DNA of 36,342 nt from Woeseiaceae bacterium (GTDB taxonomy: Bacteria; Pseudomonadota; Gammaproteobacteria; Steroidobacterales; Woeseiaceae): the NCBI GenBank assembly GCA_024640365.1, contig JAHEFE010000027.1, positions 1 to 36,342 of the forward strand. Direction: 5' to 3'. Every line of letters begins with the position of its first letter. Position 1 is the first letter of the stretch. The translations under genes and the position numbers were made by a program. The notes beneath the pieces are model-generated. The model ran no database searches. It worked only from the letters and a program-made list of their open reading frames with translations, and was not told where the DNA came from. Below, one piece after another: positions 9,093 to 17,929 of the stretch.

Positions 9093-9608
9093 TCATTCGG
9101 TTTGCGCGAAGGATTCCGTCTTCGCTTTCTCTTCAAGTTCCGCAACTTTATGCTCAAGCACTCGAGAATTATGATCCAGATTCAGAAAAATATTACCGCC
9201 TAGCGCTTCACCGGCCTCGCTCAGTAATTTTGCGCTGGTGTCATAATCACCCATCATGTAAGCGAGGATCGCCCGATTATTCTTAGTGACCTTAGCACGA
9301 CGACCAACCTCGACAGCGGCATCGCACCATTTGACCGCTTCGTCGTACTGGCGAGTTGCAGTGTAAGCCACACACAGATTGGTCCTTGCCGCAACTCGAC
9401 GGATATTCGACGAGGTGTCTACGTAATATAGACTCTTTGGAATAGCTTCCAGGTACTTGCCATCAAGAATCTCATCCGTTCCCGCCATATCGGTAGTAAT
9501 CGTAACCATAACCATTTCTTCGGCGCTCGCGGAGCTGCTTGTAAAGCTAATCAATAGCGCCAAAAACAGCGCAGGGACCAAAAAGCCGTTTTCTACTTTC
9601 TTGCTCAT
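9093..9608 (-). CDS. Secreted TPR-repeat protein, function unknown
   Basis: 171 aa. Residues 1-29 form a Sec signal peptide (basic MSKK, hydrophobic core, cleavage after SASA), so the mature protein should be periplasmic. Residues ~65-130 contain at least one good tetratricopeptide unit (NLCVAYTATRQYDEAVKWCD) and a degenerate second one (ILAYMMGDYDTSAKLLSEAG). The C terminus (~145-165) looks like a short coiled coil. The ATG at 9608 has a strong AGGAG upstream, so an in-frame start at 9662 is not used. It is divergent from the membrane-bound regulator at 9836, with an inverted repeat between them, and lies between the 141-bp repeats. TPR domains usually follow the periplasmic domain of such regulators in one chain, so the two may work together (inference). 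Confidence 0.75.
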   Translation of the reverse strand: MSKKVENGFLVPALFLALLISFTSSSASAEEMVMVTITTDMAGTDEILDGKYLEAIPKSLYYVDTSSNIRRVAARTNLCVAYTATRQYDEAVKWCDAAVEVGRRAKVTKNNRAILAYMMGDYDTSAKLLSEAGEALGGNIFLNLDHNSRVLEHKVAELEEKAKTESFAQTE

Positions 9609-9719
9609 GACCTTCTCCTCGTTATTCGTTGTGTCCACGATCGTAAGCGTGCGTGAGGGCATGAAAAAAGACCTTGTGAAAGCCGAGGATTTTTATGGGA
9701 TTTCTCTTAAGATTTTATT

Positions 9720-9746
9720 AGGAAGGTTATTTCCAAATAACTTCCT
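9720..9746. promoter_or_regulatory. Inverted repeat in the divergent promoter region (candidate operator)
   Basis: AGGAAGGTTATTT and AAATAACTTCCT form a dyad around CC, with one unpaired base. It lies midway between the start codons of the TPR protein (9608) and the winged-helix regulator (9836), a natural place for autoregulation. Confidence 0.45.
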
Positions 9747-9835
9747 ATACTTGAATGTATTGTGCCTAATCGAAAAATACGGTCAAAAAGCAGGGACCCT
9801 AAGGAATTCGATACTTTGAAGAGGCATTTTTTGAA

Positions 9836-10858
9836 ATGCATGGTGAGAATTCACTCAAAATAGGAGACTGGAACGTCTCACCAGAGTGTAACCATATGAG
9901 GAGGGGCGAAACCTGCCACCACGTCGAACCCAAGGCGATGGCTGTTCTTTTAGAGCTCGCCAGGACTCCGAACAAAGTTGTGCGAAGGCGCCAATTACTG
10001 GATAAGGTATGGCCAAGGACGTTTTCCGGCGACGAGGCACTCACCCGATGCGTGTCCCAGTTACGTTCCTGTTTTGGCGACGACGCCCACAAGCCGCAAT
10101 ACATAGAGACAATCCCAAAGAAAGGTTACCGGCTCGTTGCGCCCTGCTCAAACCTTGCTGCCACTCTCCTTCCATCTAGATTGGAACCCGGTACCAGCCA
10201 ACCGAATAATATTGAATCCGAGTCTGATCACGCCGAAATACCACCTGTGGTGACCGCTAATCTCGGAGCGAGAAAGTTTCGTGCTACCAAGCTACTTTTC
10301 TTAGTCGTTGTTACCGCCCTACTGATAAGATTCGTGACGCATGAGGTCGAACATCTTACGAGGAATAGCGATGAGTCGGAAATCAGCGTCATTACGGTTC
10401 CGGCTCATTCAATCTACGTAATGCCTTTCAACAACCTTACCGGTTACCCCGAAGATGATTTCTTTGCCAACGACCTCGTCACAACTATCCGAAGCGGAGC
10501 ATCCAAAACAGGAGAAATATCGGTCATCGCAAATAATTTCGCCAATGTGGTGGCGGAAGATACGGCGGATTTAAAATCCCTTGCGGCCGAAATCGGTGCG
10601 ACTGCTATCCTGACAGGTAGCGTTCAGCGGTCGGCTCACAATGTACGGGTAACAGCGCAGCTCACGGATGGGTACTCTGGATTCAGCATCTGGAGTAAGT
10701 CTTTCAATCATAGAGACAGTGACATCTTCGCGGTTCAGGACAAGGTCGCGTCATCCATCGTATTTGAACTCCGTAATAGTCTGGTCGACCAAACGACGGT
10801 CACAACAGTCCCGACTACTAAGCAACAGGTGCCCGACACCAATTTGCCACCACGCTGA
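9836..10858 (+). CDS. Membrane-bound ToxR/CadC-like transcriptional regulator
   Basis: 340 aa. Residues ~5-104 are an OmpR/PhoB-type winged helix: KAMAVLLELARTPNKVVRR, then LLDKVWP, then ALTRCVSQLRSCFGDD and the wing YIETIPKKGYRLVAP. One transmembrane segment follows (about 152-168). Residues ~190-312 resemble the FlgO/TolB-like periplasmic domain common in 'adenylate cyclase-like' CadC proteins: YVMPFNNLTGYPEDDFFAND, TAILTGSVQR, RVTAQLTDG, DIFAVQDKVAS. The usual C-terminal TPR array is missing; the chain ends after ~28 further residues. A separate TPR protein is encoded divergently. It probably senses a periplasmic signal and binds DNA directly from the membrane. Flanked by 141-bp repeats, it is likely acquired DNA. 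Confidence 0.85.
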   Translation: MHGENSLKIGDWNVSPECNHMRRGETCHHVEPKAMAVLLELARTPNKVVRRRQLLDKVWPRTFSGDEALTRCVSQLRSCFGDDAHKPQYIETIPKKGYRLVAPCSNLAATLLPSRLEPGTSQPNNIESESDHAEIPPVVTANLGARKFRATKLLFLVVVTALLIRFVTHEVEHLTRNSDESEISVITVPAHSIYVMPFNNLTGYPEDDFFANDLVTTIRSGASKTGEISVIANNFANVVAEDTADLKSLAAEIGATAILTGSVQRSAHNVRVTAQLTDGYSGFSIWSKSFNHRDSDIFAVQDKVASSIVFELRNSLVDQTTVTTVPTTKQQVPDTNLPPR

Positions 10859-10902
10859 TACAACCAGGACAACCAAGAGCATCATTGGATATTGTTAGTT
10901 TT

Positions 10903-11043
10903 GCGGCAGCGCCGCGAGCCAAATGTTCTTACCCCGACCATTTTGTTCGATGCCATGTCGACTATTGTTGAACGCAATTTGTCCAAAATTGCAGTAATCT
11001 GACTAACGCATCAAACGACCCAAAATCGTATAGCGATTTTATC
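10903..11043 (+). repeat. 141-bp direct repeat, copy B
   Basis: It matches 8766-8906 with 9 substitutions. It includes the third hairpin (GCGGC-AGC-GCCGC), a slightly decayed tRNA-Pro 3' end (10920-10940, three changes) and the AAAATCG / CGATTTT hairpin. This copy fills most of the 309-bp gap between the regulator gene and the hydrolase gene; nothing else is recognised there. Confidence 0.85.
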
Positions 11044-11167
11044 TAGGCACATTGGTATTCTTGGCTGCCGGGAACTGCTGGCGGACATCGATCGCTGCCC
11101 AGATGGACCATGAGTTAATACAGAAGTAGCCTCACTGTTAAACGACGACTAATAATATTGGATTATC

Positions 11168-12046
11168 ATGCCGCAAATTCACACCAGTACGATTGATATT
11201 GAGTACGAGACATTTGGCACATCGTCAGACCCTGCCCTTCTGTTAGTTTCTGGTCTCGGTATGCAAATGATTTCCTGGCCTGAGCCATTCTGCCGAGAGC
11301 TTGCAGGACGTGGCTATCGAGTGATCCGATTTGATAATCGCGATACCGGATTTTCAAAAAAATTCGAGGGTCAAAAAACGCCCAGCATGAAGTCCATGTT
11401 TGTCCGCAAGGCGTTCCGCCTGCCGATGCAGGCGCCCTACACGCTGCGGGACATGGCGGACGATGCCATTGCTCTGCTGGACGGGATCGGCGTAGAAACC
11501 GCACATATCGTTGGAGTATCGATGGGTGGCATGATTGCTCAGAATCTTACCGCGACATACCCGACCCGCGTCCGTACATTGACGTCGATCATGTCCTCCA
11601 GCGGCCACCGATCACTTCCTCAGGCCGACGGCGTGGTGGAGCGCCATATATTTCACGCCCGGCCCAATCCCGATCGCGAGGCTGTTATTGCTCATACAGT
11701 GCGAACCGTGGAATTGATTGGTAGCCCGGCCTTTCCAATTGATGCGGAATTGCTGCGCACCGTGGCATCGATGGCCTATGACCGTTGTTTCTATCCGCAA
11801 GGATTCGCCCGTCATGTCGCCGCCATTTTTCAGGACGGCGATCGTCGCGCCCGGCTGCGTACCATCAAAGTGCCAACACTCGTCATTCATGGCCGCGAAG
11901 ATCCCTTGGTGCCACTTGCCGGCGGCATCGATACCGCTGAGCACATTCCCGGCGCACAACTGAAGATTTTCGATGGCATGGGTCATAACCTGCCGCTTCA
12001 ACTATGGCCTGAGATCATTGACCTGATCGTCGAGCACGCAAAATAG
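11168..12046 (+). CDS. Alpha/beta hydrolase
   Basis: 292 aa with a complete catalytic triad: nucleophile Ser118 in GVSMGG, Asp245 in HGREDPLVP and His273 in GMGHNLP. The oxyanion-side motif VSGLGMQMISW lies at about 27-37. There is no signal peptide, so it is probably cytosolic. It resembles the RdmC-type / small ester hydrolase group, but the substrate cannot be read from sequence. It lies between tRNA-derived repeat copies B and C and converges with a second esterase gene, suggesting a small acquired catabolic cassette. Confidence 0.88.
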   Translation: MPQIHTSTIDIEYETFGTSSDPALLLVSGLGMQMISWPEPFCRELAGRGYRVIRFDNRDTGFSKKFEGQKTPSMKSMFVRKAFRLPMQAPYTLRDMADDAIALLDGIGVETAHIVGVSMGGMIAQNLTATYPTRVRTLTSIMSSSGHRSLPQADGVVERHIFHARPNPDREAVIAHTVRTVELIGSPAFPIDAELLRTVASMAYDRCFYPQGFARHVAAIFQDGDRRARLRTIKVPTLVIHGREDPLVPLAGGIDTAEHIPGAQLKIFDGMGHNLPLQLWPEIIDLIVEHAK

Positions 12047-12095
12047 ACAAGCAGACTCGATCAACACCGTTGACACAGCCGGAGGATTCAACAGG

Positions 12096-12155
12096 ATGAT
12101 TACGCGTCATTATGGCGCGCGCACCTATGGCTCCGAAATCGCGACCCTATTTTAA
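12096..12155 (+). CDS. Possible 19-aa micro-ORF or gene remnant
   Basis: GGAGG at 12081-12085 precedes an ATG at 12096 by 10 nt; 19 codons follow (MITRHYGARTYGSEIATLF) to TAA. The strong ribosome site is the only support. It may be the stub of a gene cut off by the insertion of the esterase gene. Confidence 0.2.
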   Translation: MITRHYGARTYGSEIATLF

Positions 12156-12167
12156 TAGGCCCCGAAA

Positions 12168-13655
12168 TTAACCTGGAATAATTCTCTCGGCCGGCATATC
12201 CGGATCGGTCACCACTGTCCCACGATCAAGCAAGTACACTTGCCTCGATTTGGCCTCGTAGTCGGGCCACGGTAGCTGGCCGCTGGTTGCAAATTCTACC
12301 CAGATCGCATGCATGCTATTGGCCAACTCCTGCGGCGGACTAAAACCCAAAATACCTCTGGGTCCAGTGCAGGTTTCCAACGTCTTAAAGACAAACGGTA
12401 GCTCCAGTGCATGACAGGCTCCGAGGCGTCCGTCGCACGCAGGAGACCGCCAGCCAAATTCATACATATGTGTTTTGCCCTGGTGCGCAGCGGCAAAGCG
12501 TCGTGCCGGCAAGCGAAACACCAGGTCATTAGTAGCGTCGGCAAATACCTCGCTGGCCTTTTTCCCGGATTGCCCGAGTCCATAGGCGTTCAGCACTCTG
12601 TCAGCCTCGGGCTCGAGGCGACGCAGTATGAATCGAGCCAGCCACGGCCACAGCATTTTATCGGCACCGGTCGCGACCAGGTGAAGATTTATTTCGTCGC
12701 GATTCGTTCCTATCATCACATCAACGTCGGCGCCAGCTCCGTTCGCCAGTGCAGTCATTGGGTGGTCCGGAAGTACGTCATCTCCGTATACCGGGAAGAA
12801 TTTCAACAGGCCATATGAAGGGTCTCGCCCGTCTTCATCACGCAGGTCTAGTCGAGACCAAGGCATCATGATTTTTTCCAACGCTTTCAGGCACTGCTCT
12901 ACGCTGCGACTGCGAAAACCATCAACGTCGGGCGAGATCTTCAGTACCTTGGCGAATTTTTCCGTGAGCCGGTTCGCAATGTGACGCGGTCGCACCATTG
13001 AGCCGCTGCCGCTCTGAATGATCGCGCGCTGGAACAATCCGCGAGACATCGGTGATGCCAGCAGGATCGCAATTGACATGGCACCAGCCGATTCGCCAAA
13101 CACAGTAACCTGACCTGGGTCACCACCAAATGCCTCGATGTTTTCCCGCACCCACGTAAGCGCGGCGATCTGGTCACGCAGGCCAAGATTGGTGGGCGCA
13201 CCTTCGATTGGCAAAAAACCCTCCACACCCATTCTGTAGTTAATCGCAACGCAAACGACACCCGACCGTGCGAATGCCTCTCCGTTGTTTACCGGCGCAT
13301 CCTTGTCACCGATGACGAATGCGCCACCGTGAATAAAGACCATGACCGGCAACCGACCACTTTGTCGGTGCGGTGCCCAGACATTTAGCGCCAGGAAATC
13401 ATCGCCGGGCCGCCAGCCGGTGTTTACAATGGGCTTCCCGTCAATTTTCTTAAGTTCCCGGAATATCTGCGGTGCATTGGGCCCAGGATCCAAAGCATCA
13501 CGAACTCCATTCCACAGATTCGGCGGCTCGGGCAATTTGAAGCGCCCCTTACCTAGTGGGGAGGCCGCATAGGGTATGCCGAGGAAGCGATTGATTTCGC
13601 CGTCGTGTACGCCGCGAACGTCGCCACTTTTGGTTTTGACTATCACATCATTCAC
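12168..13655 (-). CDS. Type-B carboxylesterase / para-nitrobenzyl esterase family
   Basis: 495 aa from GTG 13655. The cholinesterase-type triad is present: Ser189 in FGESAGAMS, Glu322 in GTNRDEINL and His416 in GACHALELPF. The oxyanion hole HGGAF lies at 109-113, and RFLGIPYAASPLGKGRF is the typical N-terminal block. No signal peptide is seen. The GTG at 13655 has GAGG 9 nt upstream; a GTG seven codons earlier (13676) has no such site. It hydrolyses carboxylic esters, with unknown substrate. It converges with the alpha/beta hydrolase gene upstream, inside the tRNA-Pro-associated accessory zone. Confidence 0.92.
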   Translation of the reverse strand: MNDVIVKTKSGDVRGVHDGEINRFLGIPYAASPLGKGRFKLPEPPNLWNGVRDALDPGPNAPQIFRELKKIDGKPIVNTGWRPGDDFLALNVWAPHRQSGRLPVMVFIHGGAFVIGDKDAPVNNGEAFARSGVVCVAINYRMGVEGFLPIEGAPTNLGLRDQIAALTWVRENIEAFGGDPGQVTVFGESAGAMSIAILLASPMSRGLFQRAIIQSGSGSMVRPRHIANRLTEKFAKVLKISPDVDGFRSRSVEQCLKALEKIMMPWSRLDLRDEDGRDPSYGLLKFFPVYGDDVLPDHPMTALANGAGADVDVMIGTNRDEINLHLVATGADKMLWPWLARFILRRLEPEADRVLNAYGLGQSGKKASEVFADATNDLVFRLPARRFAAAHQGKTHMYEFGWRSPACDGRLGACHALELPFVFKTLETCTGPRGILGFSPPQELANSMHAIWVEFATSGQLPWPDYEAKSRQVYLLDRGTVVTDPDMPAERIIPG

Positions 13656-13848
13656 TGCGTTGACCCTCAGTCGCACCTAACCCATGATAGCGCATCGGCG
13701 AATAGAGCACATACACGCTTCAGATGCTGCCAACGCTCGCCGAGAGTCATTTGTTGGTCATTCTCACCGACACATAGCTTGCAGCTTTTGCAGTAACACC
13801 GAGGCACCTATTGACGACCGAACTCAAGCCAGGGGCATTACTGCGGGT

Positions 13849-13925
13849 CAAATCCTCTCACCCTGGCCATTTTATTCGATGCCGTTTCGGCGGCTATTCG
13901 ACGCAGATTAGTTAGAAATTGCAGC
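13849..13925 (+). repeat. tRNA-Pro 3' end copy C and degenerate downstream module
   Basis: CAAATCCTCTCACCCTGGCCA (13849-13869) differs from the tRNA end at two bases. The following ~55 nt align loosely with the module after copies A and B (ATTTTATTCGATGCC, AAATTGCAG). CCAGGG (13829-13834) pairs with CCCTGG (13861-13866). The 372-bp gap between the esterase gene and the amidotransferase gene holds nothing else I recognise. Confidence 0.7.
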
Positions 13926-14027
13926 GCTTTCACGAACGGGCCATCAATCACCAAGGCGTCCACGAATTTCCCACGATCAATTGGCGTATACTTTCGCGCA
14001 TACAGTTACCCAGAAGGTATGAGCGAC

Positions 14028-14840
14028 GTGTGCGAGTTATTTGCAATGTCGAGCCGCTACCCGACATCCGTCGGCTTTTCGCTGGAAACACTAGCCCGGC
14101 GCGGTGGACACGACGGTCCCCATAAAGACGGCTGGGGTGTCGCCTATCTGGAGGGGAACGATGTCTCTCTGTTCCGCGAGGCTAGCCCCGCCTCAGAAAG
14201 CGCTCTCGTGGAGTTCATGGAAAAGAACGGACCACCAAGTAGTCTCGTGCTTTCACATATTCGTAAAGCGACTCAGGGAAAGCCGGCTCTGCACAATACG
14301 CAGCCCTTCCAGCGCGAACTCGGCGGACGCGCGCACGTGTTTGCGCACAATGGCAATCTTCCCGGCATCGCAGAGAAATGTCATCTTGCGTCACACCGCT
14401 TTACACCCATGGGCGATACCGATTCGGAACACGCGTTTTGCTGTTTGCTCGAGCGCCTTACAAAGCTGTGGGATGAGGCAACCGAGCTACCGCCATCGGT
14501 TGAGGCGCGCTTAAAAATTGTGGCAGACTTTGCCGGTTGGCTGCGACCACTGGGCCCGTTCAATTTTATTTATTCCGACGGCGATACTTTATTTGTACAT
14601 GCTCACCGGAGAACTCAGAGCGGTGGCGACATCCGACCACCAGGTCTGCACCTGCTCGTACGTTCGTGCAACGAAGAAGCTGTAGACCTGACGGCCTCGG
14701 GCGTCATGCTGGCCCCTGTGGCTCAAGAACTGGTACTCATCGCAAGTGTGCCGTTAACGGATGAGCCGTGGGAACCGGTCGCCGAGGGCGAAGTCATCGC
14801 AATAACGCGAGGAATAGTCTGGGCGAGGATGGCGCCTTAG
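14028..14840 (+). CDS. Class II glutamine amidotransferase (YafJ-like)
   Basis: 270 aa, Ntn-hydrolase fold. The catalytic Cys must be the first residue after Met removal. The upstream ATG at 14019 would place it at position 5 and has its AGAAGG only 1 nt away. The GTG at 14028 gives Met-Cys-Glu-Leu and a 10-nt spacing from the same AGAAGG (14012-14017), so GTG is the real start. Family motifs are HKDGWGVAY (32-40), SHIRKAT, FAHNGNL and GDTDSEHAF. The domain cleaves glutamine to release ammonia; stand-alone members have no known acceptor substrate, and no partner synthetase is adjacent. It lies just beyond the last tRNA-derived repeat and converges with the ABC operon. Confidence 0.9.
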   Translation: MCELFAMSSRYPTSVGFSLETLARRGGHDGPHKDGWGVAYLEGNDVSLFREASPASESALVEFMEKNGPPSSLVLSHIRKATQGKPALHNTQPFQRELGGRAHVFAHNGNLPGIAEKCHLASHRFTPMGDTDSEHAFCCLLERLTKLWDEATELPPSVEARLKIVADFAGWLRPLGPFNFIYSDGDTLFVHAHRRTQSGGDIRPPGLHLLVRSCNEEAVDLTASGVMLAPVAQELVLIASVPLTDEPWEPVAEGEVIAITRGIVWARMAP

Positions 14841-14873
14841 CCTGCCACGGGGCGTAATTAATTAGCGATCGAA

Positions 14874-16061
14874 TTAAAGCTCCCGCAACGCCTGTGCCAC
14901 TGGTAAGCGCGCGGCTCGTACCGCCGGGAACAAGCCGCCCACAACGCCAATTATGAGCGCGACGGAGAGACCATCAACAAGCAAGTCACCGGTTACAGCG
15001 AAATCAAAGACCACCTGACTGAAACTCGCGCTGTTTAGCGTTGAAACTTGAAAGCCATTGAAAACCAGAAACGCGAGACCTCCTCCAATCAAGCCGCCAG
15101 TAAGGGCCAACAAAGTCGATTCAATAATTGTAGAAAAAAGAATCGCGATCGGCCCGAAACCCAATGCTCGCAGCGTGGCAATCTCCTTGCCACGTACTGA
15201 GACTGAGGAATACATCGAATTCAGCGCACCGAATATTGCTCCGATAGCCATCAAGACGGTCAACGGATAACCAATAACTTTGATAAATTGACTCAGCGGT
15301 GCTGCCTGGCTTGAGTAATATTCTTTTTCGGTCATCACATCGGGATCAATTCTGGGATCGGTCTCAAGAGCCGCCTCAAGTTCTGTGATGCTCTCCTTGC
15401 TTTGCAATTTGACCCGCACTGACTGGAATGAATTGCCACGCCGATAGCTATTTTGCAGCACGCGCACATCGGTCCACAGTTCAGATTCAGAGACGCTACC
15501 ACCCGCATCGAATGACCCGACAACACTCCACTCGGTCTGACCAAAATGAATAGTTGAGCCTGTTGCCAAACCCGCAAACTCGCGCTGCGCCGCCAGGCCA
15601 ACAATTATCTCATTCTTGCCCTCCTCAAACATTCGGCCATCCGCAATGGTCACGTCCTTGCGAACAGCAAATGCGCCTGGCTGAATACCACGAAATGGCA
15701 CGTTCGCGTCGCCATCGTTTGATTTCTTCTTGACGTCAACGACGACATACAACTCAGCAGACATGACAGGCACGTTTCCATCTTTGAACACACCAGGTGC
15801 ATTCGCAATGATGAGCACCTGGTCATTGGACAAGCCACTGTTGAGTTCGGAGGTGGAGCCTTTGCGCATGATAATTGCCGTGTCATCCGAACCGGCTGCT
15901 ACCATCGTTTTTTCAAATCCCTTTGCCATGGACAGCACCGCTGCAAATACCAGCACGACAGCCGCCACTCCGACCACAGCGACTACCGATGTGCCAAGCC
16001 GCCTGGGCAAATTGCGCAGATTGAGCCAGGTAACTGCCAAAATTTGTCGTATCGCTCTCAT
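14874..16061 (-). CDS. ABC transporter permease, FtsX/MacB type (second permease)
   Basis: 395 aa. An N-terminal transmembrane helix (about 21-45), a periplasmic MacB-like core domain (about 50-260) and three C-terminal helices form the FtsX fold. The loop SVRGKEIATLRALGFGP is the typical cytoplasmic coupling helix region. It is the last gene of a four-gene minus-strand operon (adaptor, ATPase, permease, permease); only 9 bp separate it from the first permease. Two different FtsX permeases would pair as a heterodimer with the single ATPase. The role is probably export or mechanotransmission across the envelope; the substrate is unknown. Confidence 0.9.
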   Translation of the reverse strand: MRAIRQILAVTWLNLRNLPRRLGTSVVAVVGVAAVVLVFAAVLSMAKGFEKTMVAAGSDDTAIIMRKGSTSELNSGLSNDQVLIIANAPGVFKDGNVPVMSAELYVVVDVKKKSNDGDANVPFRGIQPGAFAVRKDVTIADGRMFEEGKNEIIVGLAAQREFAGLATGSTIHFGQTEWSVVGSFDAGGSVSESELWTDVRVLQNSYRRGNSFQSVRVKLQSKESITELEAALETDPRIDPDVMTEKEYYSSQAAPLSQFIKVIGYPLTVLMAIGAIFGALNSMYSSVSVRGKEIATLRALGFGPIAILFSTIIESTLLALTGGLIGGGLAFLVFNGFQVSTLNSASFSQVVFDFAVTGDLLVDGLSVALIIGVVGGLFPAVRAARLPVAQALREL

Positions 16062-16070
16062 ACTATCCCC

Positions 16071-17228
16071 CTAGGCTCGCGCCAGCGCGTCGACTATCGA
16101 CAAACGCATTGCTTTTAGAGCGGGAAATATTCCTGCGAGAATACCGGCGCCGACCATAAACGCTACTGCCAACATCATCGCAGCTGGCGACAGAAATAAT
16201 CCCGGCAAGAACGAGGCAAGTTCCTTGGCAAGTCCCTGCACCGCTATCCAGCCAACGCCGAGGCCGAGCATTCCACCCACCATCATGATGAGTATGGATT
16301 CGGACAATACAATTCCCAGAACAGTCCGGTCATCGAAGCCGAGAGTCTTTAACACGGCTAACTCGGATATGCGCTCACGCACCGATTGCGACATGGTGTT
16401 TCCTGAAACCAATAATAGAGTGAAAAACACAGCGCCAAGTATCAGCGATACGATCAATGCAATATTGCCGAACTGTTTCGTAAATGATTGAGCAAATGCC
16501 GCCTCGGTACTCGTTTTGGTCTCACTCGGTGAATTGGCGAATTGCGCATCAATGGTTCTTGCGACTTGTATTGGATCCGCGTCGGGCTTGACCCTGAGAA
16601 TGTACCAACCTGCAGTTCCCTTACCAAACGCTCTTGCCTCATCAAAATAGTCGTACTGAAAAAGCATCATCGCCGCGCTGCCACGTGGATCATCCGTTGA
16701 AAAAATGCCGTCGAGCTTGAATTCCCAGGTACGACCGCCATCCGCCTTCGTCCAGATTGTGGCTTGCATCGGAATCTGGTCCCCGATTTTCCAGCCATAC
16801 TGCGTAGCGAGTTCCTGACCAACAATGGCACCTGTCCGATCCTTTGCCCACGCATCGAGTTGCTCCCGCGGTATTTTGTATTCGGGGTACATTGCCATGA
16901 AGCTGCTAGGATCTACTGGAAACTGCGCGAATTGATTGCGGGGATCCTGGTAGTAGCCGCCAAACCAGGATGAATGCGTAACAGACTGCACGCCATCAAC
17001 GGCGGCTATACGATCCAAATAACTCATAGGCAGGGAGTTGATCAGAGAAACCTTGTCAATGACCACCAGTCTATCGGCGTCTGCTACGTCGGCACCTCCT
17101 TCGAATGCCTGGCCTATTGCAGAGAGCAAAGCAAAAAGCAGGAACGCGACAAATACCGACAATACCGTAAGCGACGTGCGGATCTTCTTACGCCATGCAT
17201 TTTTCCATACCAGGCGAAAATATTTCAC
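16071..17228 (-). CDS. ABC transporter permease, FtsX/MacB type (first permease)
   Basis: 385 aa with the same layout as its neighbour: one N-terminal helix (about 17-40), a periplasmic domain, then three helices, with RERISELAVLKTLGFDDRTV as the coupling segment. It starts with GTG at 17228 and overlaps the ATPase stop codon by 4 bp (GTGA), which implies translational coupling. The periplasmic part resembles MacB_PCD domains. It pairs with the permease at 14874. Confidence 0.9.
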   Translation of the reverse strand: MKYFRLVWKNAWRKKIRTSLTVLSVFVAFLLFALLSAIGQAFEGGADVADADRLVVIDKVSLINSLPMSYLDRIAAVDGVQSVTHSSWFGGYYQDPRNQFAQFPVDPSSFMAMYPEYKIPREQLDAWAKDRTGAIVGQELATQYGWKIGDQIPMQATIWTKADGGRTWEFKLDGIFSTDDPRGSAAMMLFQYDYFDEARAFGKGTAGWYILRVKPDADPIQVARTIDAQFANSPSETKTSTEAAFAQSFTKQFGNIALIVSLILGAVFFTLLLVSGNTMSQSVRERISELAVLKTLGFDDRTVLGIVLSESILIMMVGGMLGLGVGWIAVQGLAKELASFLPGLFLSPAAMMLAVAFMVGAGILAGIFPALKAMRLSIVDALARA

Positions 17229-17914
17229 GCTGCTTCCCTCACCTCAAGAGTCCCTTTATCGCAATGCAATGTTCGCTTCGCATAACTGGCTGCCTGCGCA
17301 TCGTGAGTTACCATGACGATTGTCTTGCCGTGTTCGCTATTCAGTAGCTGTAGCAATTTGAGAATTTCATCAGCCGTTTCGCGATCCAGATCACCTGTCG
17401 GCTCATCGCACAGTAGCAACGACGGATCAGACACTATGGCTCTTGCAATCGCAACGCGCTGCTCCTGCCCTCCGGACAATTCGCGCGGATAATGTTTTGC
17501 ACGCTCTGACAATCCAACGATGTCCAGGGCAATAGCTGCCCGTCTTGCCCGTTCCTTGGCATTAAACTTCGTCAGCAACAGCGGTAACTCCACATTGCGC
17601 TGAGCCGTGAGTACCGGCAGCAAATTATAGAACTGAAAGATAAAGCCAACATTGGTTGAGCGCCAATGCGAAAGCTGGCTATTGGACATCGCAGAAATCT
17701 CTGCATCACCGACCCGCACACTGCCGGCGCTCGGCTTATCCAAACCTCCCAACAGGTTTAGAAGCGTTGTCTTGCCCGATCCGGATGGACCCATGATCGC
17801 CACGAAATCCCCTTGCGGAATATCCAGATCGAGATTGTGCAGCACCTCAACTTTTTCCTTTCCCTTTTGGTAGGTGCGGTTTACACCGCTCAGGTGAGCC
17901 AGGATTTCCGTCAT
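17225..17914 (-). CDS. ABC transporter ATP-binding protein (LolD/MacB type)
   Basis: 229 aa with a full set of motifs: Walker A GPSGSGKT (42-49), signature LSGGQEQR (146-153), Walker B LLLCDEP (166-172), D-loop GDLD and H-loop His204. Size and sequence put it in the LolD/MacB/FtsE group that drives FtsX-type permeases. It lies 15 bp downstream of the adaptor gene and overlaps the first permease gene by 4 bp. Confidence 0.96.
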   Translation of the reverse strand: MTEILAHLSGVNRTYQKGKEKVEVLHNLDLDIPQGDFVAIMGPSGSGKTTLLNLLGGLDKPSAGSVRVGDAEISAMSNSQLSHWRSTNVGFIFQFYNLLPVLTAQRNVELPLLLTKFNAKERARRAAIALDIVGLSERAKHYPRELSGGQEQRVAIARAIVSDPSLLLCDEPTGDLDRETADEILKLLQLLNSEHGKTIVMVTHDAQAASYAKRTLHCDKGTLEVREAA

Positions 17915-17929
17915 TGTCTGCTCCTTGTT

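Noticed and set aside
9457-9819. 120-codon plus-strand frame with a hydrophobic start
   Set aside because: It is mostly antisense to the signal peptide of the TPR protein, which explains the hydrophobicity; no Shine-Dalgarno is present.
8699-11043. CRISPR array
   Set aside because: The repeats are few, long and unevenly spaced, contain tRNA ends, and have no equal-length spacers or cas genes.
8609-14027. Insertion sequence or prophage
   Set aside because: No transposase, integrase or phage structural gene is found in any frame, and there are no terminal inverted repeats around the block.
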